From IMG/VR virus record IMGVR_UViG_3300042508_000666, positions 1 to 26,051 of that record: DNA of 26,051 nucleotides; one strand, given 5' to 3'. Shown in pieces: positions 5,717-11,849 of the stretch. The notes under the pieces were generated by a model that did no database searches, had not been told where the DNA came from, and was given only the letters and a program-made list of their open reading frames with translations. This stretch comes from a virus. The translations under genes were made by a program, and so were the position numbers. The stretch's first letter is position 1, and each line of letters starts with the position of its first letter.

Positions 5717-5976
5717 GCGTCGAGCGCACATGTCGCGAGGTGCTGGGGGAGGATGTTGGGTTGTTTCAGCTCAAAATCTCCCCCGATGGGGGGATCCAAC
5801 GCCGCCTGCGTTACGAGACCTACTCGCACAGCGACATTCGCGCCTTAGGCCCCTACCTCTCGGTCTCGAGCTGCGATGAGATCAACGCCGCCTGCGACAG
5901 GTTTCTGGCCTCCCGAGGAAAAAAGACAGGAAGAGATTACGCAAAACACATCAACAAAAAGCATTATGACATCTAA
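5713..5976 (+). CDS. hypothetical protein in recombination operon (87 aa)
   Basis: A GTG start at 5713 overlaps the stop of the ATPase gene (GTGA). No ATG lies early in the frame. The protein reads SVERTCREVLGEDVGLFQLKISPDGG, then a beta-rich segment, and ends in a basic helix (RGKKTGRDYAKHINKKHYDI). There are no membrane segments. It overlaps the nuclease start by 11 nt, so the three genes form one translation-coupled set. The basic tail could contact DNA, but I recognise no family. Confidence 0.68.
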   Translation: MSVERTCREVLGEDVGLFQLKISPDGGIQRRLRYETYSHSDIRALGPYLSVSSCDEINAACDRFLASRGKKTGRDYAKHINKKHYDI

Positions 5977-6991
5977 TATCAGACACAGCATGCTGCCGAA
6001 GCTGGCGGCTTGCCCGAAATACACACCGAAGCCGGGGGATGCGGGTCCAGCGGCCCAGCGGGGCACGGTGATGGACGAGGCTTTTCGATTGGGGTTGCAG
6101 GGCGACCGCTCGAAAATCGACGCGCTGCCGGCGGAGGACCGCCCAGCCGTGGAGTGGGCGGTCGCCCTTATGGAGGACTACAAGCGGACGGGCACCATCG
6201 AGGCTCGGGAGGAATACTTGGGTATGCATACTCCAGGCATCGCCCATGTCGGCACGGCCGATGCGCTCTGCGAGAAGCTCGGCTGGGTGGCAGATTTGAA
6301 GACGGGGTCTGTGCGCGGATACATGGAACAGGTCGCAGCCTACTGCTACGCCATGATGCACAAGAACTTTGAGCAGGACTACGCTGCGCATGTGCTCTAC
6401 TGCGACCACCAAGTGGTAAAGAGCTACCGATTCACGCTGGAGCAGGCGAAGCAGATGGTGGAGCGCATTATTGCCGAGGTGAATGACCCCGCAGCGGAGC
6501 CTCGGGCGTCGGAATACTGCGGCTGGTGTGCGAATCACGATTCGTGCCCTGCCGTTGTGAAGCCGGTGGAGCAGGGCTTGGCGGTGATCGCCGAGGGAGT
6601 CCAGACCCTGCCAGCGATGTTGGAGCGGGTGCTGGAGTCGCCGGAAACTTTGGGGCTTTTTGTAAGCCAATGGAAGGCAGTCGAAAAAGCCATCGCGGAA
6701 CCTGCTCTCGATGCACTCAAATCGATGCTCGAGGACGGCCGCGAGGTGGATGGCTGGAAGCTCACCGAGGTGAAGGGCCGCGAATACTTTGACGCCGAGG
6801 GCATCCTCTGGGTGGCGAGGGAAACCAACGCGCCGGTCGAGTCCATCATCCTGGCGATGGGTGGAAAGATGTCCGGCAAAGCCTACCGCGAATGGGCGGC
6901 TCAACTGGGCCGCGAACCACTGAACGCGCATGTGCGCACAGGCTCGACGAGCAAACAACTTCGCCAGGTCAAAGTCACCAAGAGCAAATAA
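5966..6991 (+). CDS. PD-(D/E)XK nuclease, Cas4/AddB-like with probable Fe-S cluster
   Basis: 341 aa from ATG 5966, chosen because the longer frame overlaps the previous gene with non-conserved sequence. The nuclease motif is visible: D99 in HVGTAD and D110-L-K112 in WVADLKTG. Four cysteines stand where Fe-S nucleases carry them: C16 near the N-terminus, then C185-x2-C188-x5-C194 downstream of the nuclease motif (YCGWCANHDSC). The split 1+3 arrangement is known from AddB and Cas4 enzymes. The family is the RecB-like exonuclease superfamily; phage members process DNA ends for recombination. The gene follows the Sak4-like ATPase and precedes the SSB-like gene. The C-terminal 130 residues look helical and carry no motif I can name. 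The metal cluster is inference from the spacing. Confidence 0.85.
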   Translation: MTSNIRHSMLPKLAACPKYTPKPGDAGPAAQRGTVMDEAFRLGLQGDRSKIDALPAEDRPAVEWAVALMEDYKRTGTIEAREEYLGMHTPGIAHVGTADALCEKLGWVADLKTGSVRGYMEQVAAYCYAMMHKNFEQDYAAHVLYCDHQVVKSYRFTLEQAKQMVERIIAEVNDPAAEPRASEYCGWCANHDSCPAVVKPVEQGLAVIAEGVQTLPAMLERVLESPETLGLFVSQWKAVEKAIAEPALDALKSMLEDGREVDGWKLTEVKGREYFDAEGILWVARETNAPVESIILAMGGKMSGKAYREWAAQLGREPLNAHVRTGSTSKQLRQVKVTKSK

Positions 6992-7075
6992 TTTCCTCGC
7001 CCGGTTGGTGTATACCGACGGCAGGGGCAAAGGGGGGCTGCGCAATCCCAAAAAACGCAGACCAATCAATACATT

Positions 7076-7582
7076 ATGCCTATATATACAGCAAAAAAAC
7101 CAGAAGCGCCGCAGAGCGGCAACAAATACCATGTCGAGCCGGGCGTCTACCGTTGTGAAGTTTTCACAGCAGAGGAGAAGACCAGCAAGCCGAAGCCGGA
7201 CGGCTCGGGGAACAACCCGATGATCGAGTTGACTCTCAAGGTCATGCTGCCGGATGGCAAGACAGGGCCGGAGATCCGCGACTACCTTGTTTTCACCGCA
7301 AAAAGCGGATGGAAGATCGACGCCTTCCGTGCCTCCTCGGGCGAGGCGGTGCTCGAGGGCGATGCCGAACTCACGGCGGAATCCTGCGAAGGCCGCGAGG
7401 TGGTGGCCATGATCGGCGACAAGCCGGGCGACAAGGAAGGCATCTTCTGGAACACCATCGAATACTACCTCCACGGCGAAGAGCGTGCCGAGTTCCTCTC
7501 GGGCAAGTCGGTAGCTCGACCTGTGGCCAAGCCTGCGGTGAAACCTGCGGCAGTCGCTGACGGAGACGACATCCCGTTCTGA
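7076..7582 (+). CDS. single-stranded DNA-binding-like protein
   Basis: 168 aa. The body is strand-rich with a basic N-terminal start, a segment YRCEVFTAEEKTSKPKPDG, and a core of alternating beta strands (MIELTLKVML, IRDYLVFT). The linker is Ala/Pro/Lys-rich (VAKPAVKPAAVA), and the protein ends in ADGDDIPF. The acidic tip D-D-I-P-F is the hallmark of bacterial and phage SSB proteins and binds partner enzymes. The body is closer to the DUF669-like or phage-type binding proteins than to classical SSB, but this is a judgement by eye. It probably coats single-stranded DNA for the Sak4-like ATPase, nuclease and helicase encoded around it. An 84-nt spacer without obvious features lies upstream. Confidence 0.75.
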   Translation: MPIYTAKKPEAPQSGNKYHVEPGVYRCEVFTAEEKTSKPKPDGSGNNPMIELTLKVMLPDGKTGPEIRDYLVFTAKSGWKIDAFRASSGEAVLEGDAELTAESCEGREVVAMIGDKPGDKEGIFWNTIEYYLHGEERAEFLSGKSVARPVAKPAVKPAAVADGDDIPF

Positions 7583-7585
7583 TCA

Positions 7586-7813
7586 ATGAGAGGCGTTCTG
7601 GAATTCGATCTGCCGCAGGACCAAGCAGAGATGCGCTACGCCCAATCAGGGCTCGACGCTCTGCTGGTGATTCACGACCTCGACCAGGAGTGCCGGAGCG
7701 CCCTCAAGCACGGCGCCGGCGCTTTTGCGGGGATGGATGAGAAGACCATCGAGCATATTCGCGGGTGGTTGGCTGGAGCATCCCTCCGCCGCAACCTGCC
7801 GGAGTTGGAATGA
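7586..7813 (+). CDS. small phage replication-region protein (75 aa)
   Basis: ATG 7586 lies 3 nt after the SSB-like gene and the stop overlaps the next start (ATGA at 7810). The pattern EFDLPQDQAEMRYAQSGLDALLVIHDLDQECRSALKHG...WLAGASLR matches a small family often found in phage DNA-metabolism clusters. It has an LPxDxxE start, then a helix with [IL]-x-x-[LI]-D-x-x-[CL]-R-x-x-[LA]-K-H/Y-G, and an acidic helix near the end. Its biochemical role is not known to me. Its place between the SSB-like and resolvase genes suggests DNA-replication support. Confidence 0.72.
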   Translation: MRGVLEFDLPQDQAEMRYAQSGLDALLVIHDLDQECRSALKHGAGAFAGMDEKTIEHIRGWLAGASLRRNLPELE

Positions 7814-8244
7814 GATTATTTATAGGAATAGACCCCGGCATCAACGGCGGCATCGCGTTCATCCCAAGCACCGGAGACCCTTGGGCGCACAAGATGCCTG
7901 AGACGGACAAGGATTTGATGGAGCTCCTGCGGGATTCCATCAACATCGCCACGCCGAAAGCGCTCATCGAGCTGGTCCATTCCTCGCCGCAAATGGGTGT
8001 CAAGTCGGCGTTTACTTTTGGTGAGGGCTACGGCCGTTTGCAGATGGCACTGACGGCGCTTGGCATCCCCTACGAGCGCATCAGGCCCGCCATGTGGCAG
8101 AAGGCAATGGGCTGCCTCACCAAAGGAGACAAGAATGTCTCGAAGAGCAGGGCACAGGAGCTTTTCCCCTCCATAAAGGTCACGCATGCCATTGCAGATG
8201 CTCTCCTCATAGCCGAGCACAACCGCAGAACGGCGAAGGAATAG
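7810..8244 (+). CDS. RuvC-like Holliday-junction resolvase
   Basis: 144 aa from ATG 7810 (overlapping the previous stop; an upstream in-frame start has no ribosome site). The RNase H-like fold is visible: the first strand has D8 in IGIDPG, the second E54 in ALIELVHSS, and the C-terminal helix H126 and D130 in HAIADALLIAEH. These four acidic or His positions are the metal-binding set of the RuvC family. Length is near the usual for RuvC (about 150-170 aa), slightly short. It cuts four-way junctions and branched DNA formed in recombination and packaging. The stop lies 2 nt before the dual-frame methyltransferase locus. Confidence 0.85.
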   Translation: MRLFIGIDPGINGGIAFIPSTGDPWAHKMPETDKDLMELLRDSINIATPKALIELVHSSPQMGVKSAFTFGEGYGRLQMALTALGIPYERIRPAMWQKAMGCLTKGDKNVSKSRAQELFPSIKVTHAIADALLIAEHNRRTAKE

Positions 8245-8246
8245 AA

Positions 8247-9869
8247 ATGTGGATACTACCAAAACAATTACACACCTCGGACTTTGTGCCGGATACGGCG
8301 GCATTGAGCTTGGACTCCACCGAGTTATCCGAAATCTGCGCACGGTCGCTCTTTGTGAGATCGAAGCCTTCGCCTGCGCGAACTTGGTCGCAAAAATGGA
8401 AGCGGGACTCATGGACTGCGCTCCTATATGGACGAATCTTAAATCCTTCCCATGGGCAGAGTTTCGTGACCGCGTGGACATCCTCACTGGGGGCTATCCC
8501 TGCCAACCATTCAGCGCAGCCGGAAAGCGCCTCGGCACAGACGACCCTCGCCACCTCTGGCCTTTTATCGCAGACGGAATTCGGATTCTGCGACCCCGAC
8601 TATGCTTCTTTGAGAATGTCGAAGGACACATCAGCCTCGGACTCCGAGAAGTCATTGGAGAGCTGGAATCAATCGGTTACAAAGCGGCGTGGGGAATATT
8701 CAGCGCGGCTGAAGTCGGCGCACCGCACCAGCGCAAGCGGGTGTTCATCCTGGCCATCTCCAATAGCCTCGGAGGTGCGGCAGGGCTTCCAAGATCGCTC
8801 GCGTGGAATGAAGGGGTCGCAGGAGTCGCTGACCACGGTGGTGGTGAAGGATGCGGCGAATTGGCCGACGCCAGCAGCGTCAAACAACGAGCAACCGGAT
8901 TATCGTCAGCACGCATATGTGGATGCCGGATTCAAGAGCAAGAACGAATACAGCATCAATCTTCCAACTGCGGTGGCGGGAGTCTTGAAGTATGGCCAAG
9001 CCGCCCCGGCCAACCCCAGCACGGATGGGAGCCGCCAAGGGTTGTGGCCAACGATCACCGCTCACACGCCAGACATGGAGAGCAGCGGCCCGAACGGGAA
9101 CTCGGGGACTTATCTGGCGGGTGCGGTGAAGGCAGAGGAGAACTGGGTGACTCCACGCACCAGCGGGACATCAACGAGACCGAACAAGACCACTCCGAGG
9201 CAGGGGTTGACACTGATCGAGCAAGCGAGGGAGCAGGAGAAGTTGTGGCGAACTCCGTCCGTAGCAGAGGAGAAGAACCAGAACACTTCAACGCAAATCT
9301 ACCTTCAGAACCAAGTAGGGGCGACTCCGAAGGCGTGGGCAACGCCGATAATGGGCGACTCGCATCTGGCATCGACGCCGGAAGTAGCACAGAAGCGGAT
9401 CGAGGAGGGCAAAGTGACATTGAGCAGGCAGATAGCGGCGCAATGGGCAACGCCAAACACGATGGATTGTCTTCCGAGCAGATCATACGAAGCGATGAAG
9501 CGACAAGCCACGAATGGGCAAAGAAAGAATCGCACCAAGCCAGGCAACTTGAGGGAGCAGATCGACCCATTGATGTGCCAAGCATACAAGGATGCGCAAG
9601 CGCAAGCGAATCAATGGGGCACACCAACAGCACGCGACCACAAGAGCGGCAGGGGCAACGAGGAGCGGGAATACAAGGAATTGACTCCGATGGTGGAGAG
9701 GACGCAGACGGGAAAATTAAACCCGCGTTGGGTCGAGACGCTGATGGGTCTGCCGGTTGGCTGGGTTATGCCGAGCTGCAAGTCTCCTGTGACAATCGAA
9801 CCGACGAACTACGCCTGCTCGGCAACGGAGTCGTGCCTGCCACAGCCGAGCGAGCTTTTCGCGTTTTAA
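8247..9869 (+). CDS. overprinted ORF: W-x-[TS]-P repeat protein (540 aa)
   Basis: A second frame, open from ATG 8247 (2 nt before the methyltransferase GTG) to the stop at 9867-9869, shares the same ribosome site AAGGA. It has 540 codons. The N-terminal third is rich in S, T, W and R, with SKPSPARTWSQKWKRDSWTA at codons about 33-52. From codon 169 on, eight units start with W-x-[TS]-P at codons 169, 206, 267, 300, 334, 364, 400 and 457. Each is followed, 15-45 residues later, by a hydrophobic helix-like stretch. The end has LNPRWVETLMGLPVGW. I recall closely similar W-P-T-P/LNPxWVE protein sequences in phage genomes near cytosine methyltransferases, but I cannot search. It may be a real overprinted protein, a conserved shadow of the methyltransferase, or the true recognition region joined by frameshifting. 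Confidence 0.5.
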   Translation: MWILPKQLHTSDFVPDTAALSLDSTELSEICARSLFVRSKPSPARTWSQKWKRDSWTALLYGRILNPSHGQSFVTAWTSSLGAIPANHSAQPESASAQTTLATSGLLSQTEFGFCDPDYASLRMSKDTSASDSEKSLESWNQSVTKRRGEYSARLKSAHRTSASGCSSWPSPIASEVRQGFQDRSRGMKGSQESLTTVVVKDAANWPTPAASNNEQPDYRQHAYVDAGFKSKNEYSINLPTAVAGVLKYGQAAPANPSTDGSRQGLWPTITAHTPDMESSGPNGNSGTYLAGAVKAEENWVTPRTSGTSTRPNKTTPRQGLTLIEQAREQEKLWRTPSVAEEKNQNTSTQIYLQNQVGATPKAWATPIMGDSHLASTPEVAQKRIEEGKVTLSRQIAAQWATPNTMDCLPSRSYEAMKRQATNGQRKNRTKPGNLREQIDPLMCQAYKDAQAQANQWGTPTARDHKSGRGNEEREYKELTPMVERTQTGKLNPRWVETLMGLPVGWVMPSCKSPVTIEPTNYACSATESCLPQPSELFAF

Positions 9870-9886
9870 TAGAAGAACTTATTTAA
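8249..9886 (+). CDS. DNA cytosine-C5 methyltransferase
   Basis: 545 aa from GTG 8249, with ribosome site AAGGA at 8236-8240. It transfers a methyl group from S-adenosylmethionine to C5 of cytosine, for example to protect phage DNA from restriction. Motifs in order: SAM-binding GLCAGYGGIELG (11-22); an acidic CEIEAFA segment (36-42); the catalytic PCQPFS (84-89, nucleophile C85); ENV (122-124); QRKR (161-164); and, far downstream, GNGVVP (525-530) in the last helix region. The interval of about 350 residues between QRKR and GNGVVP is much longer than usual, low in complexity, polar and built of degenerate units such as ELADAS, VVANDH, ELGDST and SMGHTN. The target-recognition region should lie there. 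The gene overlaps almost all of another ORF (8247-9869) and shares 1 nt with the next gene. Confidence 0.9.
   Translation: MDTTKTITHLGLCAGYGGIELGLHRVIRNLRTVALCEIEAFACANLVAKMEAGLMDCAPIWTNLKSFPWAEFRDRVDILTGGYPCQPFSAAGKRLGTDDPRHLWPFIADGIRILRPRLCFFENVEGHISLGLREVIGELESIGYKAAWGIFSAAEVGAPHQRKRVFILAISNSLGGAAGLPRSLAWNEGVAGVADHGGGEGCGELADASSVKQRATGLSSARICGCRIQEQERIQHQSSNCGGGSLEVWPSRPGQPQHGWEPPRVVANDHRSHARHGEQRPERELGDLSGGCGEGRGELGDSTHQRDINETEQDHSEAGVDTDRASEGAGEVVANSVRSRGEEPEHFNANLPSEPSRGDSEGVGNADNGRLASGIDAGSSTEADRGGQSDIEQADSGAMGNAKHDGLSSEQIIRSDEATSHEWAKKESHQARQLEGADRPIDVPSIQGCASASESMGHTNSTRPQERQGQRGAGIQGIDSDGGEDADGKIKPALGRDADGSAGWLGYAELQVSCDNRTDELRLLGNGVVPATAERAFRVLIEELI
8751..9626 (+). repeat. eight dual-frame repeat units in the methyltransferase locus
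   Basis: TGG codons of the second frame stand at 8751, 8862, 9045, 9144, 9246, 9336, 9444 and 9615. Gaps are 111, 183, 99, 102, 90, 108 and 171 nt, all multiples of 3. The core DNA is [TC]TGG-[CG]N-[AG]-C-[GT]-CC, for example TTGGCCGACGCCA at 8861-8873. In frame 8249 the same DNA reads LADA, VVAND, ELGDS, VVANS, GVGNA, AMGNA and SMGHT; in frame 8247 it reads WPTP, WPTI, WVTP, WRTP, WATP, WATP and WGTP. Register between the two frames never changes across the array. Confidence 0.85.
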
Positions 9887-11394
9887 TGCAATACCCCGAA
9901 AAAGAGAGCGCCGTCGTCGGCTATATTAGTGTGGCTGGCTTCGCCGGCGTGCCGAAGTCGGCTGTGGTCGAGCCGGAGGCATTCAGCTCAACACTGAATG
10001 GGCTCTACTACGCCGCTGCGCACCGGCTCCACCACGCTGGCAAGGCTGTAGTCGGCACGACGCTCATCGAAGCCATTGAGCGGGAGCCGTATTGGCTGAG
10101 GCTCGCCGAGACCGAGGCGAAGGCCGCTGGCATGGTGTCGTGGCAGGATGGTGTGGTGCTGGCGGACACTTCGTTGGCATTCAACCCAGCGGGCGGTGCC
10201 ATCATTGCCGAATACTTGGCCGACATTTCCTCAGCCTCGAACCACCGCAAAGCAACCCGAATAGGCCGGAATCTGGCAGATGGCAGCATGCCTGTGGCTG
10301 AAGCGCTCGAGGAACTGAAACTCCTGGCGAAGCCGAAGTCGGCCATGGTGGGCGTGGAGATGCATACCTTTGAGCAACTCTGGGAATACAAGGCCGAGGA
10401 TGATTCCAGCACGCTGGTGGGGAACCGCTGGCTGTGCCGTGGCGGCCAGCTCCTACTCCTCGGGCAGTCGGGCATTGGCAAATCCTCCTACACACTCCAG
10501 CAGGCGATGACCTGGGCGCTGGGCATGCCGTTCTTTGGCATGAAGCCCAAGCACAAGCTCAAGTGCCTGATCGTCCAAGCTGAGAACGATATGGGCGACA
10601 TGGCCGAGGTAGTGCAAGGCGTGATGTCCTATGTCGTCGCGCAAAGTAAGATGACGCAGCGCGAGGCGGTGGATATCCTGCGGGAGAATGTGATCGTGGC
10701 TCGGGTCACAGCACAGACCGGCGAAGCATTCATCGAGGTGATCCGCGAGCTCATCGTCAAGCACGGTCCGTTTGACCTGGTCTATGGGGATCCGCTGCTG
10801 TCATTCATCGGCGACGACATTTCCCAGCAGGCTGTGGCCAGTCACTTCCTGCGCGAGCTGTGCAACCCGCTGGCCTTCGAGCATGGCTTCGCATGGGTAT
10901 GGAGCCACCACACCGGCAAGCCACAATCGGACAGCAAGAGCCGGGCGCATTGGAATGCGAATGACTACGCATACATCGGCCTCGGCTCATCGGAGCTAAC
11001 AAACTGGGCACGCGCCATCTGTGTGCTCCAGACGACGAAGCATGAAGGAATCTTCAAGGTTCTCCTGGCGAAGCGTGGCAACCGCGCCGCTGTTGTAGAC
11101 GAACACGGCCACCCGACCACGGACATCATCATCAAGCACGCTGACAAGGGACTGCACTGGGAAGTCGCAGAACTCCCCGAGGAAACCCAAGAAGAGGGCA
11201 AGCCACAAGGTAAGTCCGGCAGGCCGTCCGCCCTCACCGCCGTGCAAGAACTCGAGATCGTGACCATGCACGCCAAATGGCCAGAGAACAGCCGGGGGTT
11301 CTATTCCACCGCTATGAGCAAATACAAGGTCTCTCACGACACCATCAAGCGGGTCTTAAACAAGCACACTCACCCACAGAAAGCCGCCGCATAG
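9886..11394 (+). CDS. RepA/DnaB-like replicative ATPase
   Basis: 502 aa, start sharing one base with the methyltransferase stop (TAATG). Residues 1-150 resemble the helical DnaB N-terminal domain (ESAVVGYIS...LYYAAAHRLHHAGKAVVG). The ATPase core follows: Walker A GQSGIGKS at 193-200, VQAEND near 230-235, Walker B VYGDPLLS with D302, and a helicase-like SHHTGK segment after it. The last 70 residues form a probable winged-helix DNA-binding tail (ALTAVQELEIVTMHA...YKVSHDTIKRVL). This is the plan of AAA_25/RepA-type hexameric ATPases used by phages and plasmids as replicative helicases or loaders. The iteron cluster begins about 15 nt after the stop, so the protein probably acts at that origin. 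Confidence 0.82.
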   Translation: MQYPEKESAVVGYISVAGFAGVPKSAVVEPEAFSSTLNGLYYAAAHRLHHAGKAVVGTTLIEAIEREPYWLRLAETEAKAAGMVSWQDGVVLADTSLAFNPAGGAIIAEYLADISSASNHRKATRIGRNLADGSMPVAEALEELKLLAKPKSAMVGVEMHTFEQLWEYKAEDDSSTLVGNRWLCRGGQLLLLGQSGIGKSSYTLQQAMTWALGMPFFGMKPKHKLKCLIVQAENDMGDMAEVVQGVMSYVVAQSKMTQREAVDILRENVIVARVTAQTGEAFIEVIRELIVKHGPFDLVYGDPLLSFIGDDISQQAVASHFLRELCNPLAFEHGFAWVWSHHTGKPQSDSKSRAHWNANDYAYIGLGSSELTNWARAICVLQTTKHEGIFKVLLAKRGNRAAVVDEHGHPTTDIIIKHADKGLHWEVAELPEETQEEGKPQGKSGRPSALTAVQELEIVTMHAKWPENSRGFYSTAMSKYKVSHDTIKRVLNKHTHPQKAAA

Positions 11395-11408
11395 ATATGT
11401 TTTTACTA

Positions 11409-11584
11409 CCTCCGCAAAACCTCCGCAAAACCTCCGCAATATTCCAATTCTGCGGAGCATGGATGACCTCCGCAAAATTACCTCCGCAAAATCCCCCTAA
11501 GAAGGGGGGATTGTTTTGCGGAGGAGTAATTTTTCGGAGGGGTCATTTCCAACCATCGAAATCCGCAAAATAGATTATGCGGAG
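11409..11584. repeat. iteron-like CCTCCGCAAAA cluster, candidate replication origin
   Basis: Two perfect direct copies of CCTCCGCAAAA (11409-11419, 11420-11430) and a third with one change (11431-11441) are tandem with an 11-bp period. Two more perfect copies lie at 11467-11477 and 11481-11491, and a perfect inverted copy TTTTGCGGAGG at 11514-11524. Partial copies TGCGGAG (11451-11457), ATCCGCAAAA (11561-11570) and ATGCGGAG (11577-11584) flank these. The last also serves as ribosome site of the next gene. Position right behind the helicase-like gene fits a phage origin with iterons. An alternative is a transcriptional operator array. Confidence 0.75.
11481..11524. other. large hairpin inside the iteron cluster
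   Basis: The fifth iteron (11481-11491) and the inverted copy (11514-11524) form an 11-bp stem. Inside it TCCCCC (11492-11497) pairs with GGGGGA (11505-11510), leaving a loop of 7 bases (TAAGAAG) and a 3-base bulge. The inner stem followed by TTGTTTT could also act as a terminator for the helicase transcript in the plus direction. The outer iteron stem suggests instead, or in addition, a cruciform used in origin melting. Confidence 0.7.
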
Positions 11585-11591
11585 CAACCAC

Positions 11592-11849
11592 ATGAACACC
11601 CCCAAAAAACAACACGACCCATACATCGGCTGCCAAGCATGCGGCCGCGAATGGCAAGACCACCCAGGCATCACCCACACCTGCCGACTCGCCACCGATC
11701 TGGCGACCTACCTCCGCTGGGCCCTCGATCATGTCGAGCCGCCCGAATACTCCCGCGACATCGGCGAGCAGGAAGTCTACTGGCAATCCGTCGAGGAAGC
11801 CCGCCGACTCGTCGTCGAGGCCAGCAATTGGAAAGCACGCACCCTATGA
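11592..11849 (+). CDS. hypothetical protein with CxxC (85 aa)
   Basis: ATG 11592, with GGAG at 11581-11584 spaced 7 nt; the earlier in-frame ATG at 11577 lacks a ribosome site. Near the N-terminus GCQACGREWQDHPGITHTC carries C-x2-C...H...C, a possible single zinc site. The remainder is helical and acidic (DLATYLRWALDHVEPPEY, VEEARRLVVEASNW). It overlaps the probable small-terminase start (ATGA). Many phage morphogenesis operons begin with such small metal-binding proteins. Function unknown. Confidence 0.7.
   Translation: MNTPKKQHDPYIGCQACGREWQDHPGITHTCRLATDLATYLRWALDHVEPPEYSRDIGEQEVYWQSVEEARRLVVEASNWKARTL

Noticed and set aside
5951-7474. A 507-codon open frame on the minus strand
   Set aside because: It lies opposite the nuclease and SSB-like genes, is rich in His/Arg/Leu as expected of an antisense shadow and has no family features.
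8094-8246. A 51-codon N-terminal extension of the overprinted W-x-[TS]-P frame
   Set aside because: It overlaps the resolvase gene and gives a basic, non-conserved sequence; ATG 8247 is next to the AAGGA site.
11409-11584. CRISPR array
   Set aside because: The repeats are 11 bp, partly tandem without spacers and partly inverted; no spacer-like unique segments or cas genes are present.
11516-11845. A 110-codon N-terminal extension of the probable small terminase
   Set aside because: The segment is Arg/Pro/His-rich and overlaps the 11592-11849 gene in another frame; the coupled start at 11846 explains the gene better.
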